Shown here piece by piece: positions 7,756-16,169 of a stretch of DNA of 22,133 nt. The stretch comes from an uncultured Oscillospiraceae bacterium (GTDB lineage Bacteria; Bacillota_A; Clostridia; Oscillospirales; Oscillospiraceae): contig CALXGD010000186.1 of assembly GCA_944387745.1 (NCBI GenBank), positions 1 to 22,133 of the forward strand, written 5' to 3'. A model generated the notes under the pieces. It searched no databases. It was not told where the DNA came from and worked only from the letters and a program-made list of their open reading frames with translations. Each line of letters opens with the position of its first letter. Position 1 is the stretch's first letter. A program made the translations under genes and the position numbers.

Positions 7756-10209
7756 TCAATAGGGGTTGACGTCGGCGTAGACGGCAATTCCCCGGTTGTC
7801 CCGGTCCCGTCCGGCCGCCCGCAGCAGTTCTGCCAGCAGCAGCCGCAGGGGGTGGCTGTTGGGGGCGGTGAGGGTCAGCCTGTAGCGGTATCGGTTGTTC
7901 ACCTTCATAACAGGGGCCGGCGCCGGCCCCAGCAGCTGCCACTCCCCATATTCCCCGGAGGACAGTCCCCGCTCTAGCTTCTGTCGAAACTGGATGCAGG
8001 CCCGGAGCACATGGGACTCATTGGGGCCGGAGGCAGTGATTAAAAACAGCTCCCGGAAGGGCGGCTCCCGCCGCAGCCGGCGCAGCTGCACCTCGGTGCG
8101 GTAGAAGTTGTCATAGTCCTGCCGGGCGGCAAAGCGGATCACGTCGTGCTCCGGGTTGTAGGTCTGGATCAGGGCCCGCCCCAGCTTCTCTCCCCTGCCG
8201 GCCCGGCCCACTACCTGGGTGATGAGGGAGAAGGTGCGCTCTCCTGCCCGAAAATCCTCCAGGAACAGGGACTGGTCCGCCAAAACAACGCCCACTAGGG
8301 TCACATTTTCGAAATCCAGCCCCTTAGCTACCATCTGGGTCCCCACCAGGATAGGGATCTGCTCCCTGCGGAACTCCTCCAGAATCACCTCATGGGAGCG
8401 GGAGGCCGACACCGTGTCTGTGTCCATGCGCAGAATCGGCGTCTGGGGAAAGAGGACCTGGAGCTCCTCCTGCACCTTCTGGGTCCCAACTCCAATGAAC
8501 TGGAATGTGCCGCCGCACTGGGGACATTCCCTGGGAAGTGCCTCGGAATATCCGCAGTGGTGGCACATCAGCCGCCCGTTCGCCGAGTGATAGGTGAGCT
8601 TTACGGAGCAGCGGGGACACTCGGGCACAAAGCCGCACTCCCCGCAGGCCACCATGCGGTTGGCCCCCCGTCGGTTGAGGAAGAGGATGGACTGCTCCCC
8701 CCGGGTCAGGTTGCGCTCCAGCTCCTCCCGCAGTGCACGGCTGATGGATGAGCCGTTTCCGGCGTGTAGCTCCTCCCGCATATCGATAACCTGCACAGCG
8801 GGCAGGGCCCGCTGATTATACCTCTGGCGGAGGGTGAAGCAGTGGAAGCTCCCTCTTTGGGCGCTGTACATGGTCTCCACAGATGGGGTGGCGGAGCCCA
8901 GCAGCAGCAGGGCGTTCTCCTGGACGCAGCGGTACTTGGCTACCTCCCGGGCATGGTAGCGGGGATTGTTCTCCGACTTGTAGCTGGCCTCCTGCTCCTC
9001 ATCCAGGATAATAAGGCCAATGTCCCTCAGGGGAGCAAACACCGCCGAGCGTGTGCCAATCACCACCGGGGCCTCCCCCCGGCGGATTCGCTTCCACTCG
9101 TCATACCGCTCCCCTGTCCGCAGGGAGCTGTGGAGCACGGCCACCTGCTCCCCAAAGTGGGCAGCAAAGATCCGCAGCAGCTGTGGGGTGAGGGAGATCT
9201 CCGGCACCAGGAACAGGGCGGTCTTTCCACGGGCCAGTGTCTCCTGGATGAGGCGCAGATACACCTGGGTCTTACCGCTCCCCGTCACCCCGTACAGCAG
9301 GGCGGCAGCCGCCTTCCCCTCCCTACACAGGGCGTCCAGCCCCTGAAAGGCCTCCTCCTGCTCCTGGTTGAGGGAGATGGGGCCCGCCGGCTCCACCTCC
9401 TCCATATGGGGCCGGCGGAGGACCTCCTGCTCCTCCAGGGACAGGATCCCGCTCTTCTCCAGGGACTTGAGGGTGGACATGGAGGCTCCGGTGAAATAAC
9501 AGATCTCCTTGGCTGGGGCCGCCCCCAGCTGACACAGAAGCTCCGTCACAGAATAGCGCAGCGGCGCCGCCCTGCGGCGGGGAGCGACCCGTGCCATGGC
9601 CTCCTCCGCCGGCATAACCAGCACCGCCAGTTTCTCTTTCTTATCTCCAATGCCCCGCTGAGCGCTGGTGATTCTCCGGGCCACACCCTGGTCCAGTAGA
9701 GTGCGGACCGCCCCGTCCGGGTCCTTGGGACCAAAGGCGGTGCGGATCTGCTCCATATCCCCCTGCCCGCCCCAGGCCAGCAGCAGCTCCGCCAGCTGAA
9801 GGGCCGCCGGGGAGTCCTCCACAGTGCGGCGGATCTGCTCCCGGTCCATTCCCTCACTCAGGGCAATGCAGTCCCGCAGCGCGTAATACACGCCCGCCGG
9901 GAGCATGGCCTTTCCTGCGTCATACACCGTGCAGAAATACCGCTCCCGCATCCAGAGGGCCAGCTGCAGCAGCTTTCCGTCCAGCACCGGCTCCGGATCC
10001 AGAGGGGCGATGACGTCCTTCAGCACAGCTCCCGGCTCCTGCTCTCCCAGGGCCAGAACAATCCCGTCGGAGCCCCGATTTCCCCCTCCAAAGGGGACCA
10101 CAACCCGCATACCGGGGCGCAGGCGCTTCTCCAGCTCCTGGGGAACATGGTAAGCATAGGGCTTGTCGATGGGATAGATGGCCTTGGCCACCGCCACCTT
10201 TGCGATCAT
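7756..10209 (-). CDS. priA: Primosomal protein N', replication restart helicase PriA
   Basis: Superfamily 2 3'-5' DNA helicase that recognises stalled forks and starts replisome reloading. The 817-residue protein has the N-terminal DNA-binding domain (about 1-105), Walker A GVTGSGKT at 307-314, a Walker B segment DEEQ at 403-406 (DEEH in many homologues), GSATPS at 438-443, and the zinc-binding cysteine set C522, C525, C531, C534, C549, C552, C562 and C565. Helicase motifs V and VI follow (GTQMVAKGLDF and QVVGRAGRG). The ATG at 10209 lies 43 bases after rpoZ; its ribosome site is weak or unusually spaced (GGGAG only two bases before ATG, AAAGGAG about fourteen). In many Firmicutes coaBC sits between rpoZ and priA, but not here. 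Confidence 0.96.
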   Translation of the reverse strand: MIAKVAVAKAIYPIDKPYAYHVPQELEKRLRPGMRVVVPFGGGNRGSDGIVLALGEQEPGAVLKDVIAPLDPEPVLDGKLLQLALWMRERYFCTVYDAGKAMLPAGVYYALRDCIALSEGMDREQIRRTVEDSPAALQLAELLLAWGGQGDMEQIRTAFGPKDPDGAVRTLLDQGVARRITSAQRGIGDKKEKLAVLVMPAEEAMARVAPRRRAAPLRYSVTELLCQLGAAPAKEICYFTGASMSTLKSLEKSGILSLEEQEVLRRPHMEEVEPAGPISLNQEQEEAFQGLDALCREGKAAAALLYGVTGSGKTQVYLRLIQETLARGKTALFLVPEISLTPQLLRIFAAHFGEQVAVLHSSLRTGERYDEWKRIRRGEAPVVIGTRSAVFAPLRDIGLIILDEEQEASYKSENNPRYHAREVAKYRCVQENALLLLGSATPSVETMYSAQRGSFHCFTLRQRYNQRALPAVQVIDMREELHAGNGSSISRALREELERNLTRGEQSILFLNRRGANRMVACGECGFVPECPRCSVKLTYHSANGRLMCHHCGYSEALPRECPQCGGTFQFIGVGTQKVQEELQVLFPQTPILRMDTDTVSASRSHEVILEEFRREQIPILVGTQMVAKGLDFENVTLVGVVLADQSLFLEDFRAGERTFSLITQVVGRAGRGEKLGRALIQTYNPEHDVIRFAARQDYDNFYRTEVQLRRLRREPPFRELFLITASGPNESHVLRACIQFRQKLERGLSSGEYGEWQLLGPAPAPVMKVNNRYRYRLTLTAPNSHPLRLLLAELLRAAGRDRDNRGIAVYADVNPY

Positions 10210-10252
10210 ATCTCCCGCCCGCGCTCCTTTCTCTCTCGGTGCTCCTTAACCT

Positions 10253-10459
10253 TTAGGAGTTGATCTGCTCCAGCTGATTGTCCAGTTTCCCCTCAGCCAC
10301 CTCCTGGATGGCGATGCTCACTGGCTTCTCGTCCAGCGGCTCGTTGGCCGCCTCAGCCTCGCTGGAGATCTCCCGGGCCCGGTGGGCCACCACGTTCACC
10401 AGCTTATAGCGGCTGGGCACCTTCCTCAACAGATCTTTCATTGCAGGATACAGCATCAT
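10253..10459 (-). CDS. rpoZ: RNA polymerase omega subunit
   Basis: Small subunit that chaperones and stabilises the beta' subunit of RNA polymerase. The 68-residue protein has the omega core: MKDLLRKVPSRYKLVNVVAHRAREI followed by PVSIAIQEVAEGKL, in place of the classical start M-x-P-x-x-x-LL. It follows gmk, the conserved position. The ATG at 10459 has GAGGAG nine bases upstream. The 122-base spacer to gmk contains GC-rich segments that could fold but no T-run. The protein is at the short end of the family, which is normal for Clostridia. Confidence 0.92.
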   Translation of the reverse strand: MMLYPAMKDLLRKVPSRYKLVNVVAHRAREISSEAEAANEPLDEKPVSIAIQEVAEGKLDNQLEQINS

Positions 10460-10581
10460 AGGGCAAAACTCCTCTTTTCCTTATTTTCAAATGTTTTTCT
10501 GCCGCCGGGCAGGCACTCTGTCCTTCCAGGGCCGCTCCCCGGGCAGCAGGTTTCTCCTTACTTGGCGGACCTGCCCAGCTC

Positions 10582-11193
10582 TCAGGCAAACTGGGCCAGC
10601 ATGTGGCTGCGATTGGCCACCCGGCACTCCGCCGCAGTGAGGATGGCAGAGATCTCCTCCACCGCATTGGACACCTTGTCGTTGATGACCAGGTAGTCAT
10701 ATTTTGGGATCTCCTGAAACTCCTGGCGGGCCTTCTGGAGGCGGCCGGAGATGACCTCCTCGCTGTCGGTGTTCCTCCGGTGGAGGCGGCGGGACAGCTC
10801 CTCAAAGGAGGGGGGGATGATGAAAATGAACAGGGCCTCCGGACACCGCTGGCGCACCTTGGCCGCCCCCTGGACCTCGATGTCCAGCAGCACGTCGATG
10901 CCGGCAGCCAGCTTTTCCCGGATGAGCCTCAGGGAGGTGCCATAGTAATTGTTCACGTACTCCGCGTGCTCCAGCAGCTCATCCCGGGCGATCATCCCCT
11001 CGAATTCTTCCCGGGTGACAAAGTTGTAATTCACACCATCCTGCTCCCCCACCCGGGGCTGCCGGGTGGTATAGGACACGGAGAAGTAGATGTTCTTCCG
11101 CTGCCCCAGCAACTCGGCAATGACGGTGCTCTTTCCCACGCCGGAGGGTCCGGACAGCACGATCAGCTGCCCCCGCTCCTTTTTCCGCGTCAT
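10582..11193 (-). CDS. gmk: Guanylate kinase
   Basis: Phosphorylates GMP to GDP with ATP, feeding GTP, dGTP and (p)ppGpp pools. The 203-residue protein carries the P-loop GPSGVGKST at 15-23, the GMP-binding segment [13 protein letters not shown] with the following YNF, and the LDIEVQGA motif of the family. The lid region is rich in Arg ([10 protein letters not shown]). The ATG at 11193 overlaps the remA stop as ATGA, implying coupled translation. Length and motif set are standard; no anomalies are visible. Confidence 0.97.
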   Translation of the reverse strand: MTRKKERGQLIVLSGPSGVGKSTVIAELLGQRKNIYFSVSYTTRQPRVGEQDGVNYNFVTREEFEGMIARDELLEHAEYVNNYYGTSLRLIREKLAAGIDVLLDIEVQGAAKVRQRCPEALFIFIIPPSFEELSRRLHRRNTDSEEVISGRLQKARQEFQEIPKYDYLVINDKVSNAVEEISAILTAAECRVANRSHMLAQFA

Positions 11194-11453
11194 TCCTCTT
11201 CCTCCTCTTCTGGTTCCTTCTCCCCCGCCAGGCGGTTGGCCACCGTCTCCGGCTGCAGGGCGGAGAGGACCAGGTGGTCGTTGTCCATCACCAGCACCGC
11301 CCTTGTCCGCCGGCCGTAGCTGGCGTCAATGAGTACCCCCCGCTCCCGGGCCTCCTGGACCATGCGCTTGATGGGGGCGGAATCCGGGCTGACGATGGCG
11401 ATGAGCCGCCCAGCGGAGATCATGTTTCCAAATCCGATGTTGATCAGCTTCAA
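11190..11453 (-). CDS. remA: RemA-family DNA-binding regulator (DUF370)
   Basis: RemA in Bacillus activates biofilm matrix and osmoprotection genes as a ring-shaped DNA-binding protein; the family is widespread in Clostridia where its targets are mostly unknown. The 87-residue protein matches the conserved core nearly throughout: [27 protein letters not shown] and [11 protein letters not shown]. The tail is an unbroken run of Glu. The start is a TTG at 11453, decided by GAGGAGG seven bases upstream; that site overlaps the yicC stop, so remA is translationally coupled to yicC. Position between yicC and gmk is the canonical one. Confidence 0.95.
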   Translation of the reverse strand: MKLINIGFGNMISAGRLIAIVSPDSAPIKRMVQEARERGVLIDASYGRRTRAVLVMDNDHLVLSALQPETVANRLAGEKEPEEEEEE

Positions 11454-11465
11454 GGCCGGACCTCC

Positions 11466-12347
11466 TCACTCCACATTTTGCACCTGTTCCCGGATCTTCT
11501 CGATCTCCGCCTTGATGTCCACCACGCGGCGGGCGATGTCCAGATCGCTGCACTTAGAGCCGATGGTGTTGGCCTCCCGGTTGAACTCCTGGATCAGGAA
11601 GTCCAGCTTCCGGCCCACGGCGCCCCCCTTGGAGAGCATCCCCCGCAGCTGGGCGATGTGGCTGCGCAGGCGCACCGTCTCCTCGTCCACCGCCACCTTG
11701 TCGGCGAAGATGGCCGCCTCAGTGAGGATGCGGGCGGGGTCCAGCTGCAAATTGGACAGCACCTCCTGCATCCGTGCCTCCAGCTTGGAGCGGTACTCGG
11801 CCACCGTCTGGGGGGAGCGCTCCTCCACCTGGGCCAGCAGGCCCTCGATGGTCTCCGCCCGGGACAGGATGTCCGCCTCCAGCTTCGCCCCCTCCCGGGT
11901 GCGCATCTGATCGAAGTCGGCCAGGGCCCGGTCCAGCACGGCGCAGATGGCCTGTGCCATCCCCTCCAGGTCGTCCTCAGTCTTTTCCGCCGTCAGAACG
12001 TCCGGGAAACGGGCAAGGGTCTCCGGCGTGATCCGGTAGGGAGCCGTCTCGCACAGCTGCGCCAGCTCCTGCAGCGCAGCGGCGTACTGCTGGGCCAGAG
12101 CGCGGTTCACCGTCACCTTCATCTGCTCCGCCCCGGTGTCGTCCAGGGTGACGAACACGTCCACCTTGCCCCGGGAGATGACACTCTACACCCGGGACTT
12201 GATGGCCTCCTCGGCAAACAGATAGAGCCGGGGGATGCGCACATTACAGTCCAGATACCGGTTGTTCACCGACCGCAGCTCCACCGTAATGGTGCAGCCC
12301 TGAAAGACGTCCTCCGCCCGGCCATACCCTGTCATACTTTTGACCAA
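11466..12347 (-). pseudogene. yicC: YicC/YloC family protein gene interrupted by an in-frame amber codon
   Basis: Read in one frame, 11466-12347 encodes a full-length YicC/YloC protein (about 293 codons, the family size), but codon 54, at 12188-12186, is TAG. Before it lies the diagnostic N-terminus KSMTGYGRA, with SVNNRYLD and FAEE; after it SRGKVDVFVTLD and the long helical C-terminal domain (DUF1732 type, ending in the conserved GSKCSDLDIARRVVDIKAE-like region). YicC proteins are reported as RNA-binding or endoribonuclease factors. The start is inferred as TTG at 12347 with AAGGAG nine bases upstream; ATG at 12335 is the alternative. The residue at the stop is usually Gln, so CAG to TAG is the simplest origin. 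A shorter in-frame GTG start at 12164 would yield a 232-residue C-terminal piece lacking about 61 residues. TAG is a true stop elsewhere here (rlmN, ispF, desulfurase). Sequencing error is possible. Confidence 0.88.
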
Positions 12348-12383
12348 ATCCTGTCACTCCTTCACTGATCAGCTTTCCAGTCC

Positions 12384-12422
12384 GCGCTCTTCCGCTCCGC
12401 TGGGCCGCGGCGGAAGAGGCGC
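12384..12422. repeat. Inverted repeat upstream of yicC
   Basis: In the 106-base spacer between the small membrane protein gene and yicC, nine-base arms at 12387-12395 and 12410-12418 (CTCTTCCGC and GCGGAAGAG) pair around a 14-base GC-rich loop; the arms nearly extend by three more pairs with one bulge. There is no T-run, so termination by this hairpin is doubtful. It lies about 40 bases before the yicC start and could structure the leader of the downstream operon. Only sequence symmetry supports it. Confidence 0.4.
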
Positions 12423-12453
12423 CACCAGGTTTGGCGCGTTCTCCGCCAGGGCC

Positions 12454-12990
12454 TCACATCTGAGTCCCCTTCCTCGGTCGCAGGATGGCGGACAGGCCGC
12501 CGATGAGCCGGGAAAGGGCGACGTCATAGGCGATAAAAATCAGGTTGCCCGCCCCGTAGAGGATCCACACCTGGGCCGTCATCCACTCCGGCAGCGCGGG
12601 CAGAAACAGCTCCCGGAAAGCCAGATACAGCAGGCTCACAGCGGCATTGAAAAAGGCCAGCTTGCCAGCCCACTCCACCACCCGGCTCTTTCCCATCTCC
12701 AGGCGGCTTTTCACCACCGGGTAGAGGCCCAGGAAAAACAGATATAGAAAGGCCACGCCCTTGTCCGGCAGGAGAAGCAGTCCCAGAATGGAGGCCGCCG
12801 CCCAACACAGCAGCCCCGCCCCCCGCCCGGCGGTCAGCACTGCCCCCACCGGGAACAGGCCGGCCACAGCCGTCACGCCCACCCGTCCAGACGGGACGAT
12901 GCAGGCCAGCCACAGGATGGCCAGACTCCCCGCCGCCAGCATCCCGCCCAGAGCGGTCCGACCTGAGCTCGAGGAAAATCTCCCTGCCAT
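12454..12990 (-). CDS. Small multi-pass membrane protein, function unknown
   Basis: I do not recognise a family. The 178-residue protein is strongly hydrophobic with five or six probable transmembrane helices (about 15-33, 37-55, 58-74, 78-95, 109-127, 138-160), a short Ser/Gly-rich N-terminus and a basic C-terminus (RPRKG). Basic loops (KSRLEMGKSR) suggest cytoplasmic loops between helices four and five. The start is the ATG at 12990, one base after the J-domain gene's stop, with GGGGGAGG eight bases upstream; that site lies inside the previous gene's last codons. It is the last gene of the cdaA-led run. Tight spacing to the J-domain and DUF5685 genes suggests shared expression. It could be a transporter S-component-like or scaffold protein, but nothing visible decides this. 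Confidence 0.8.
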   Translation of the reverse strand: MAGRFSSSSGRTALGGMLAAGSLAILWLACIVPSGRVGVTAVAGLFPVGAVLTAGRGAGLLCWAAASILGLLLLPDKGVAFLYLFFLGLYPVVKSRLEMGKSRVVEWAGKLAFFNAAVSLLYLAFRELFLPALPEWMTAQVWILYGAGNLIFIAYDVALSRLIGGLSAILRPRKGTQM

Positions 12991-12991
12991 A

Positions 12992-13606
12992 TCAGCAGCC
13001 TCCCCCATTGCACAGGCAGTTCAGGCACAGCATGGTGGTGCAGCAGTCCATGGCGTCCGTACCCCCGCCGTAGGAGCGGTAGTAGGTCTGCCCGCCCCGC
13101 TGCATCATATTCAGCGCCTGGCGGTACTCCGGGTTTCCGGGGTCCATCTGGACCGCCAGATTGTAGTTCTGCATGGCCTCGTCCAGCCAGCCCCGGCGGT
13201 AGGCGATGCTGCCCATGAGGAAGTACCACTCCCCGTTCTTCTGGGGCACCTCCTGAAGCAGCCGCTCGGCGGAGTTCAGATCCCCCATGTTGATCATGCT
13301 GCGCACGCGGGTGTAGGTGGGGTTGGCCCCGCCGCCGTAGGACTGGCGCTGCTGCTGATAGCCATACTGATAGCCGCCGGAGGAGGACGAGGATTGGTTG
13401 TTATAGCCGCCTCCACCACTGCGCTCCTTCTGGATGGCTTCGTAGGCCTCGTTGACCTCCTTCATCTTCTCCTCTGCCAGGTCGGCCAGAGGATTGTCCA
13501 CATAGTTGTCCGGGTGGTACTTTCGGGCCAGCTCCCGGTAGGCCTTTTTGATCTCCTGGTCACTGGCGTTTCGGTTCACGCCCAGCACGCTGTACGGATC
13601 GTTCAT
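12992..13606 (-). CDS. J-domain protein with TPR-like region and cysteine-rich tail
   Basis: An Hsp40-type co-chaperone that is not classical DnaJ. Residues 3-62 form the J-domain with HPD at 31-33, expected to stimulate DnaK ATPase. A Gly/Ser/Gln/Tyr-rich linker (about 64-96) is followed by a helical TPR-like part (about 100-170, with [15 protein letters not shown] and [15 protein letters not shown]). The last 17 residues contain six cysteines (C188, C189, C194, C197, C199, C204), which could bind metal or anchor a partner. No DnaJ zinc-finger or C-terminal substrate domains are present. I choose ATG at 13606: it overlaps the DUF5685 stop (ATGA) and has GGAG nine bases upstream, whereas the ATG five codons earlier has no good site. 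A dedicated client, perhaps the DUF5685 product, is an inference from the overlap. Confidence 0.88.
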   Translation of the reverse strand: MNDPYSVLGVNRNASDQEIKKAYRELARKYHPDNYVDNPLADLAEEKMKEVNEAYEAIQKERSGGGGYNNQSSSSSGGYQYGYQQQRQSYGGGANPTYTRVRSMINMGDLNSAERLLQEVPQKNGEWYFLMGSIAYRRGWLDEAMQNYNLAVQMDPGNPEYRQALNMMQRGGQTYYRSYGGGTDAMDCCTTMLCLNCLCNGGGC

Positions 13607-14478
13607 GTGTTGTTTCTCCATATCTTCTTTTGTTTTTGAATCTGCTTCCAGCTCCCGTCAAAGACGGCCCGCTGCACCAGCGGGAGGCCCAGATACAGAA
13701 CATTTTCAATCACCGGCCGGCGGCAGCCAAAGTCCGCCAGCTGTGCCGCCGCCCCCATCAGATTCAGGGAGTGGGTGAGGGTGCGCTCCATGGCTTCCTT
13801 GTCCCCCTCTGGACCGAACCGGGCGGCTACCGCATTGTAGTTCCCGCTCTCTCGGTCCTCCTCCAGGTCGTCCTGGGCGTCGATGAGGTAGATCCACCGG
13901 CCCAGGTGGTAGAGCAGCTGCTCCAGGGCCCGGTCTTGGGCCCCGTCTCCCCGCTTCGGAGCTGCCGCCTGCAGGAGGACAGCGAAGGTGTCCGCCGCCC
14001 GGTCCATGGAGGGGCAGCCCTCCCGCTCCAGGGCGGAGAGCTTCTCCAGGCTCTCCCGCACCGCCTGGTCAAAGCCGGGGCACCGGCGGGCCGCCCCGCG
14101 ATAGGCGGGGGTGAGGAGCAGGGCCAGCGTCCGGGCGGGCAGTCCCTGCCAAAAGCCGCTGTCCGCCCCCTTATCCCGCAGCTGCCACCAGGTGAGCACC
14201 ACGCTCTCATCCGCCGCCGTCTCCAGGGCCGGAGAGCTCTGGCACATGGGCTTTTTCACCAGGGGATTGGCGTGGCACCGCCCCCGGCAGGGGGTGAAGC
14301 TCTCCTCCGGCTCCTCCAGCAGGAGGGCCAGAAAGGTGAAATCATAGTTGAGGAACATGGGGGCCAGCAGGCCGTACCGCCGGCGCATACACCGGCACAG
14401 GCCGCAGTAGGTGGCCCGGTACAGGTCAAAGTCCCGGCACTTTAATTCGTCCCGCAGGGGACGGACGTAGCCGAACAC
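13603..14478 (-). CDS. DUF5685 family protein, cysteine-containing, function unknown
   Basis: A 291-residue soluble protein whose N-terminus ([35 protein letters not shown]) is characteristic of the uncharacterised DUF5685 family of Clostridia. Conserved-looking cysteines form two groups: C25, C28 and C30 (CGLCRC), and C64, C68 and C79 (CRGRC and MC), an arrangement suited to a metal site such as zinc or iron-sulfur. The rest is helical, with an acidic [13 protein letters not shown] segment near 210-220 reminiscent of Asp-rich metal motifs; any link to prenyl-synthase-like folds is only a guess. The start is GTG at 14478, with GGAGG four bases upstream and twelve bases after the RseC-like stop. 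Its end overlaps the J-domain gene. Confidence 0.88.
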   Translation of the reverse strand: MFGYVRPLRDELKCRDFDLYRATYCGLCRCMRRRYGLLAPMFLNYDFTFLALLLEEPEESFTPCRGRCHANPLVKKPMCQSSPALETAADESVVLTWWQLRDKGADSGFWQGLPARTLALLLTPAYRGAARRCPGFDQAVRESLEKLSALEREGCPSMDRAADTFAVLLQAAAPKRGDGAQDRALEQLLYHLGRWIYLIDAQDDLEEDRESGNYNAVAARFGPEGDKEAMERTLTHSLNLMGAAAQLADFGCRRPVIENVLYLGLPLVQRAVFDGSWKQIQKQKKIWRNNT

Positions 14479-14490
14479 AGGTCCTCCGCC

Positions 14491-14910
14491 TTACGCCAGG
14501 TGCTTCAGGATGACGAACTCCGGGGTCTGACTGCGGGTGATCAGCCGGTTGACCCACACGGCGGGCAAAAAGCCCACCAGCAGACCGACAGCCGCCGTCC
14601 CCACTGAGGCCAGCTCCCCCAGGCCCAGGACCATGCCCAAGATGTAGCCCAGAGCCAGGAAAATGCAGGGCACGCCGAACACCAGGGCAGACAGGCCGAT
14701 GGAGTGGCCGGCGGAGGGCTCCACCTCCACCCGCTCCCCCGGCTTGGTGCCGATGGGATCGCTGGCCAGGGCCAGCAGCTCCCCCTGGGGCTTCTGCATA
14801 CAGCCGGCGCAGTTGCCGCCGCAGCTCAGGCCGCACTCCACCTGCCGCAGCAGGGAGACCTGCACCACGCCCTCCCGCACCTGTTTTTTTACAATCGCAC
14901 TTTGCACCAT
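14491..14910 (-). CDS. RseC/MucC-like membrane protein (SoxR-reducing system family)
   Basis: A 139-residue protein of the RseC/MucC family. The N-terminal part (1-60) is a small beta domain with a four-cysteine cluster C26, C30, C34 and C37; two transmembrane helices follow (about 70-95 and 98-120). In Proteobacteria RseC participates in sigma-E control and in keeping SoxR reduced together with Rnf proteins; Clostridial members are often encoded near Rnf, though no Rnf gene is visible here. The ATG at 14910 has GGAGG eleven bases upstream and lies 17 bases after cdaR. Cysteine spacing suggests a metal or redox centre on the cytoplasmic side. The functional name is by family similarity only. 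Confidence 0.85.
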   Translation of the reverse strand: MVQSAIVKKQVREGVVQVSLLRQVECGLSCGGNCAGCMQKPQGELLALASDPIGTKPGERVEVEPSAGHSIGLSALVFGVPCIFLALGYILGMVLGLGELASVGTAAVGLLVGFLPAVWVNRLITRSQTPEFVILKHLA

Positions 14911-14927
14911 GATAAATAACGCCTCCG

Positions 14928-16169
14928 TTATCGCTGGGTAATATTCACGCTGATGGTATAGGTTCCAATGACCCCCACCTCGCTGCTGGCATCCAGGTAC
15001 ACCTTGGCGGGGACAGAACGGATGCCCGTGCCCGCCACGTCAGACAGGTCCGCCGTGATCCGCAGCTGGCTGGCGTCCAGCTGCTCCAACACGCTGGAGC
15101 TCCCCCGCACCACCACAGTACGTGTGGTGGTAACCAGCTCCGCATAGTATGGATCAGGCACATTGGTCACCTCAATGTTGGTCACATCGAAGGAGCGGGT
15201 ATCCAGACCCTCCACGGTGACCGTCACTTGCGCCTCCGTCACGCCGTCCACATTCTCCAGGGTGGGAGAGAGTTCAATGGGCATGGTGATGGTCTCCGTG
15301 CCGACCACCTGGGACAGGTCCACACTGCCCAGGGAGATCCCCGTCAGACTGGCCAGCTCCTCCTGGGTGCCCACCACCGTGATCGTGGAGGGGGCGATGT
15401 CCAGCTTGACCGACCCGTTGTCCTTGCTGGCCCCTCCGCCGGCGATCAGATTGACCGTGAGGTCCACTGTCTTGACCACACCCACGTTCAAGGTCACATA
15501 GGCGGTCTCCTGACTGAGGATCACACCGCTGTCGGTAATCTCCTCCCCGCTGCTGTCCAGCAGCACCAGGGGCAGGGTTCCGGCAAAGGACTGGTCCAGC
15601 TCCTCCACCTGTAGGACCGCCACCACCCGGCGCACCTGGGCCACCTGGTCCGGCGTCCCGCTGAGGGTCACGGTCTCCGGGTCGGCCACCGGCGTGCCCG
15701 CCTGATAGCCCTCGGCCACACTGCCCTCCAGACGGACCTCTACATTCAAGGTCTCAGTGGCGAGGGTGTCCACTGTCACCGTGACGGTCTGCACCGGCTG
15801 GTCCACAGGAAAAAAGGCCCCGTCGGTATTCACATTGGTGGGCAGGCGGCGGCTCAGACTCAGCTCATAGGTGCCCGCCTCTGTGATGGTAGACACGTCC
15901 ACCGACACAGTCACATTGTCCCGATTCAGATCCCCCAGCACGCTCAGGGGGGCGTTCACGTCCACATTCACAGTGTCCCGGGAAAGCTCCGCCACGGTGA
16001 GCCCCCGCTCGTTGAGCACCCGGGCATTGGCGATCTGCACCGGAACAGCATAGATCCGGGAGTCGGTGGCGTTGTTTTCGCTGTTGCGGATATACATCCA
16101 GAAAATCACGGCCAGCAGGATTGAGACGAGGAGATAGACCCACCGGCACTCTCTCAGGCGCTCCATCAT
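14928..16169 (-). CDS. cdaR: CdaA regulatory protein CdaR (YbbR domains)
   Basis: Membrane-anchored extracytoplasmic regulator of the diadenylate cyclase CdaA. The 413-residue protein has a short cytoplasmic N-terminus, one transmembrane helix (about 10-27, YLLVSILLAVIFWMYI) and then beta-rich YbbR-type repeats; I count about four (roughly 40-120, 130-215, 228-315, 320-410), each with the TVTVxG-like strand pattern. The start ATG overlaps the cdaA stop (ATGA), showing coupled translation and supporting a physical CdaA-CdaR complex. In many Firmicutes glmM follows; here an RseC-like gene follows instead. Low Lys and high Thr/Val content fit an exported beta protein. Confidence 0.94.
   Translation of the reverse strand: MMERLRECRWVYLLVSILLAVIFWMYIRNSENNATDSRIYAVPVQIANARVLNERGLTVAELSRDTVNVDVNAPLSVLGDLNRDNVTVSVDVSTITEAGTYELSLSRRLPTNVNTDGAFFPVDQPVQTVTVTVDTLATETLNVEVRLEGSVAEGYQAGTPVADPETVTLSGTPDQVAQVRRVVAVLQVEELDQSFAGTLPLVLLDSSGEEITDSGVILSQETAYVTLNVGVVKTVDLTVNLIAGGGASKDNGSVKLDIAPSTITVVGTQEELASLTGISLGSVDLSQVVGTETITMPIELSPTLENVDGVTEAQVTVTVEGLDTRSFDVTNIEVTNVPDPYYAELVTTTRTVVVRGSSSVLEQLDASQLRITADLSDVAGTGIRSVPAKVYLDASSEVGVIGTYTISVNITQR

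Noticed and set aside
10460..10581. Possible riboswitch or terminator in the gmk-rpoZ spacer
   Set aside because: GC-rich segments can pair (for example GCAGGT with ACCTGC) but there is no T-run and no riboswitch motif I recognise.
12165..12347. Genome-wide recoding of TAG as an amino acid, to explain the yicC amber
   Set aside because: rlmN, ispF and the desulfurase gene end in TAG at sensible places with correctly spaced downstream elements, so TAG is a stop here.
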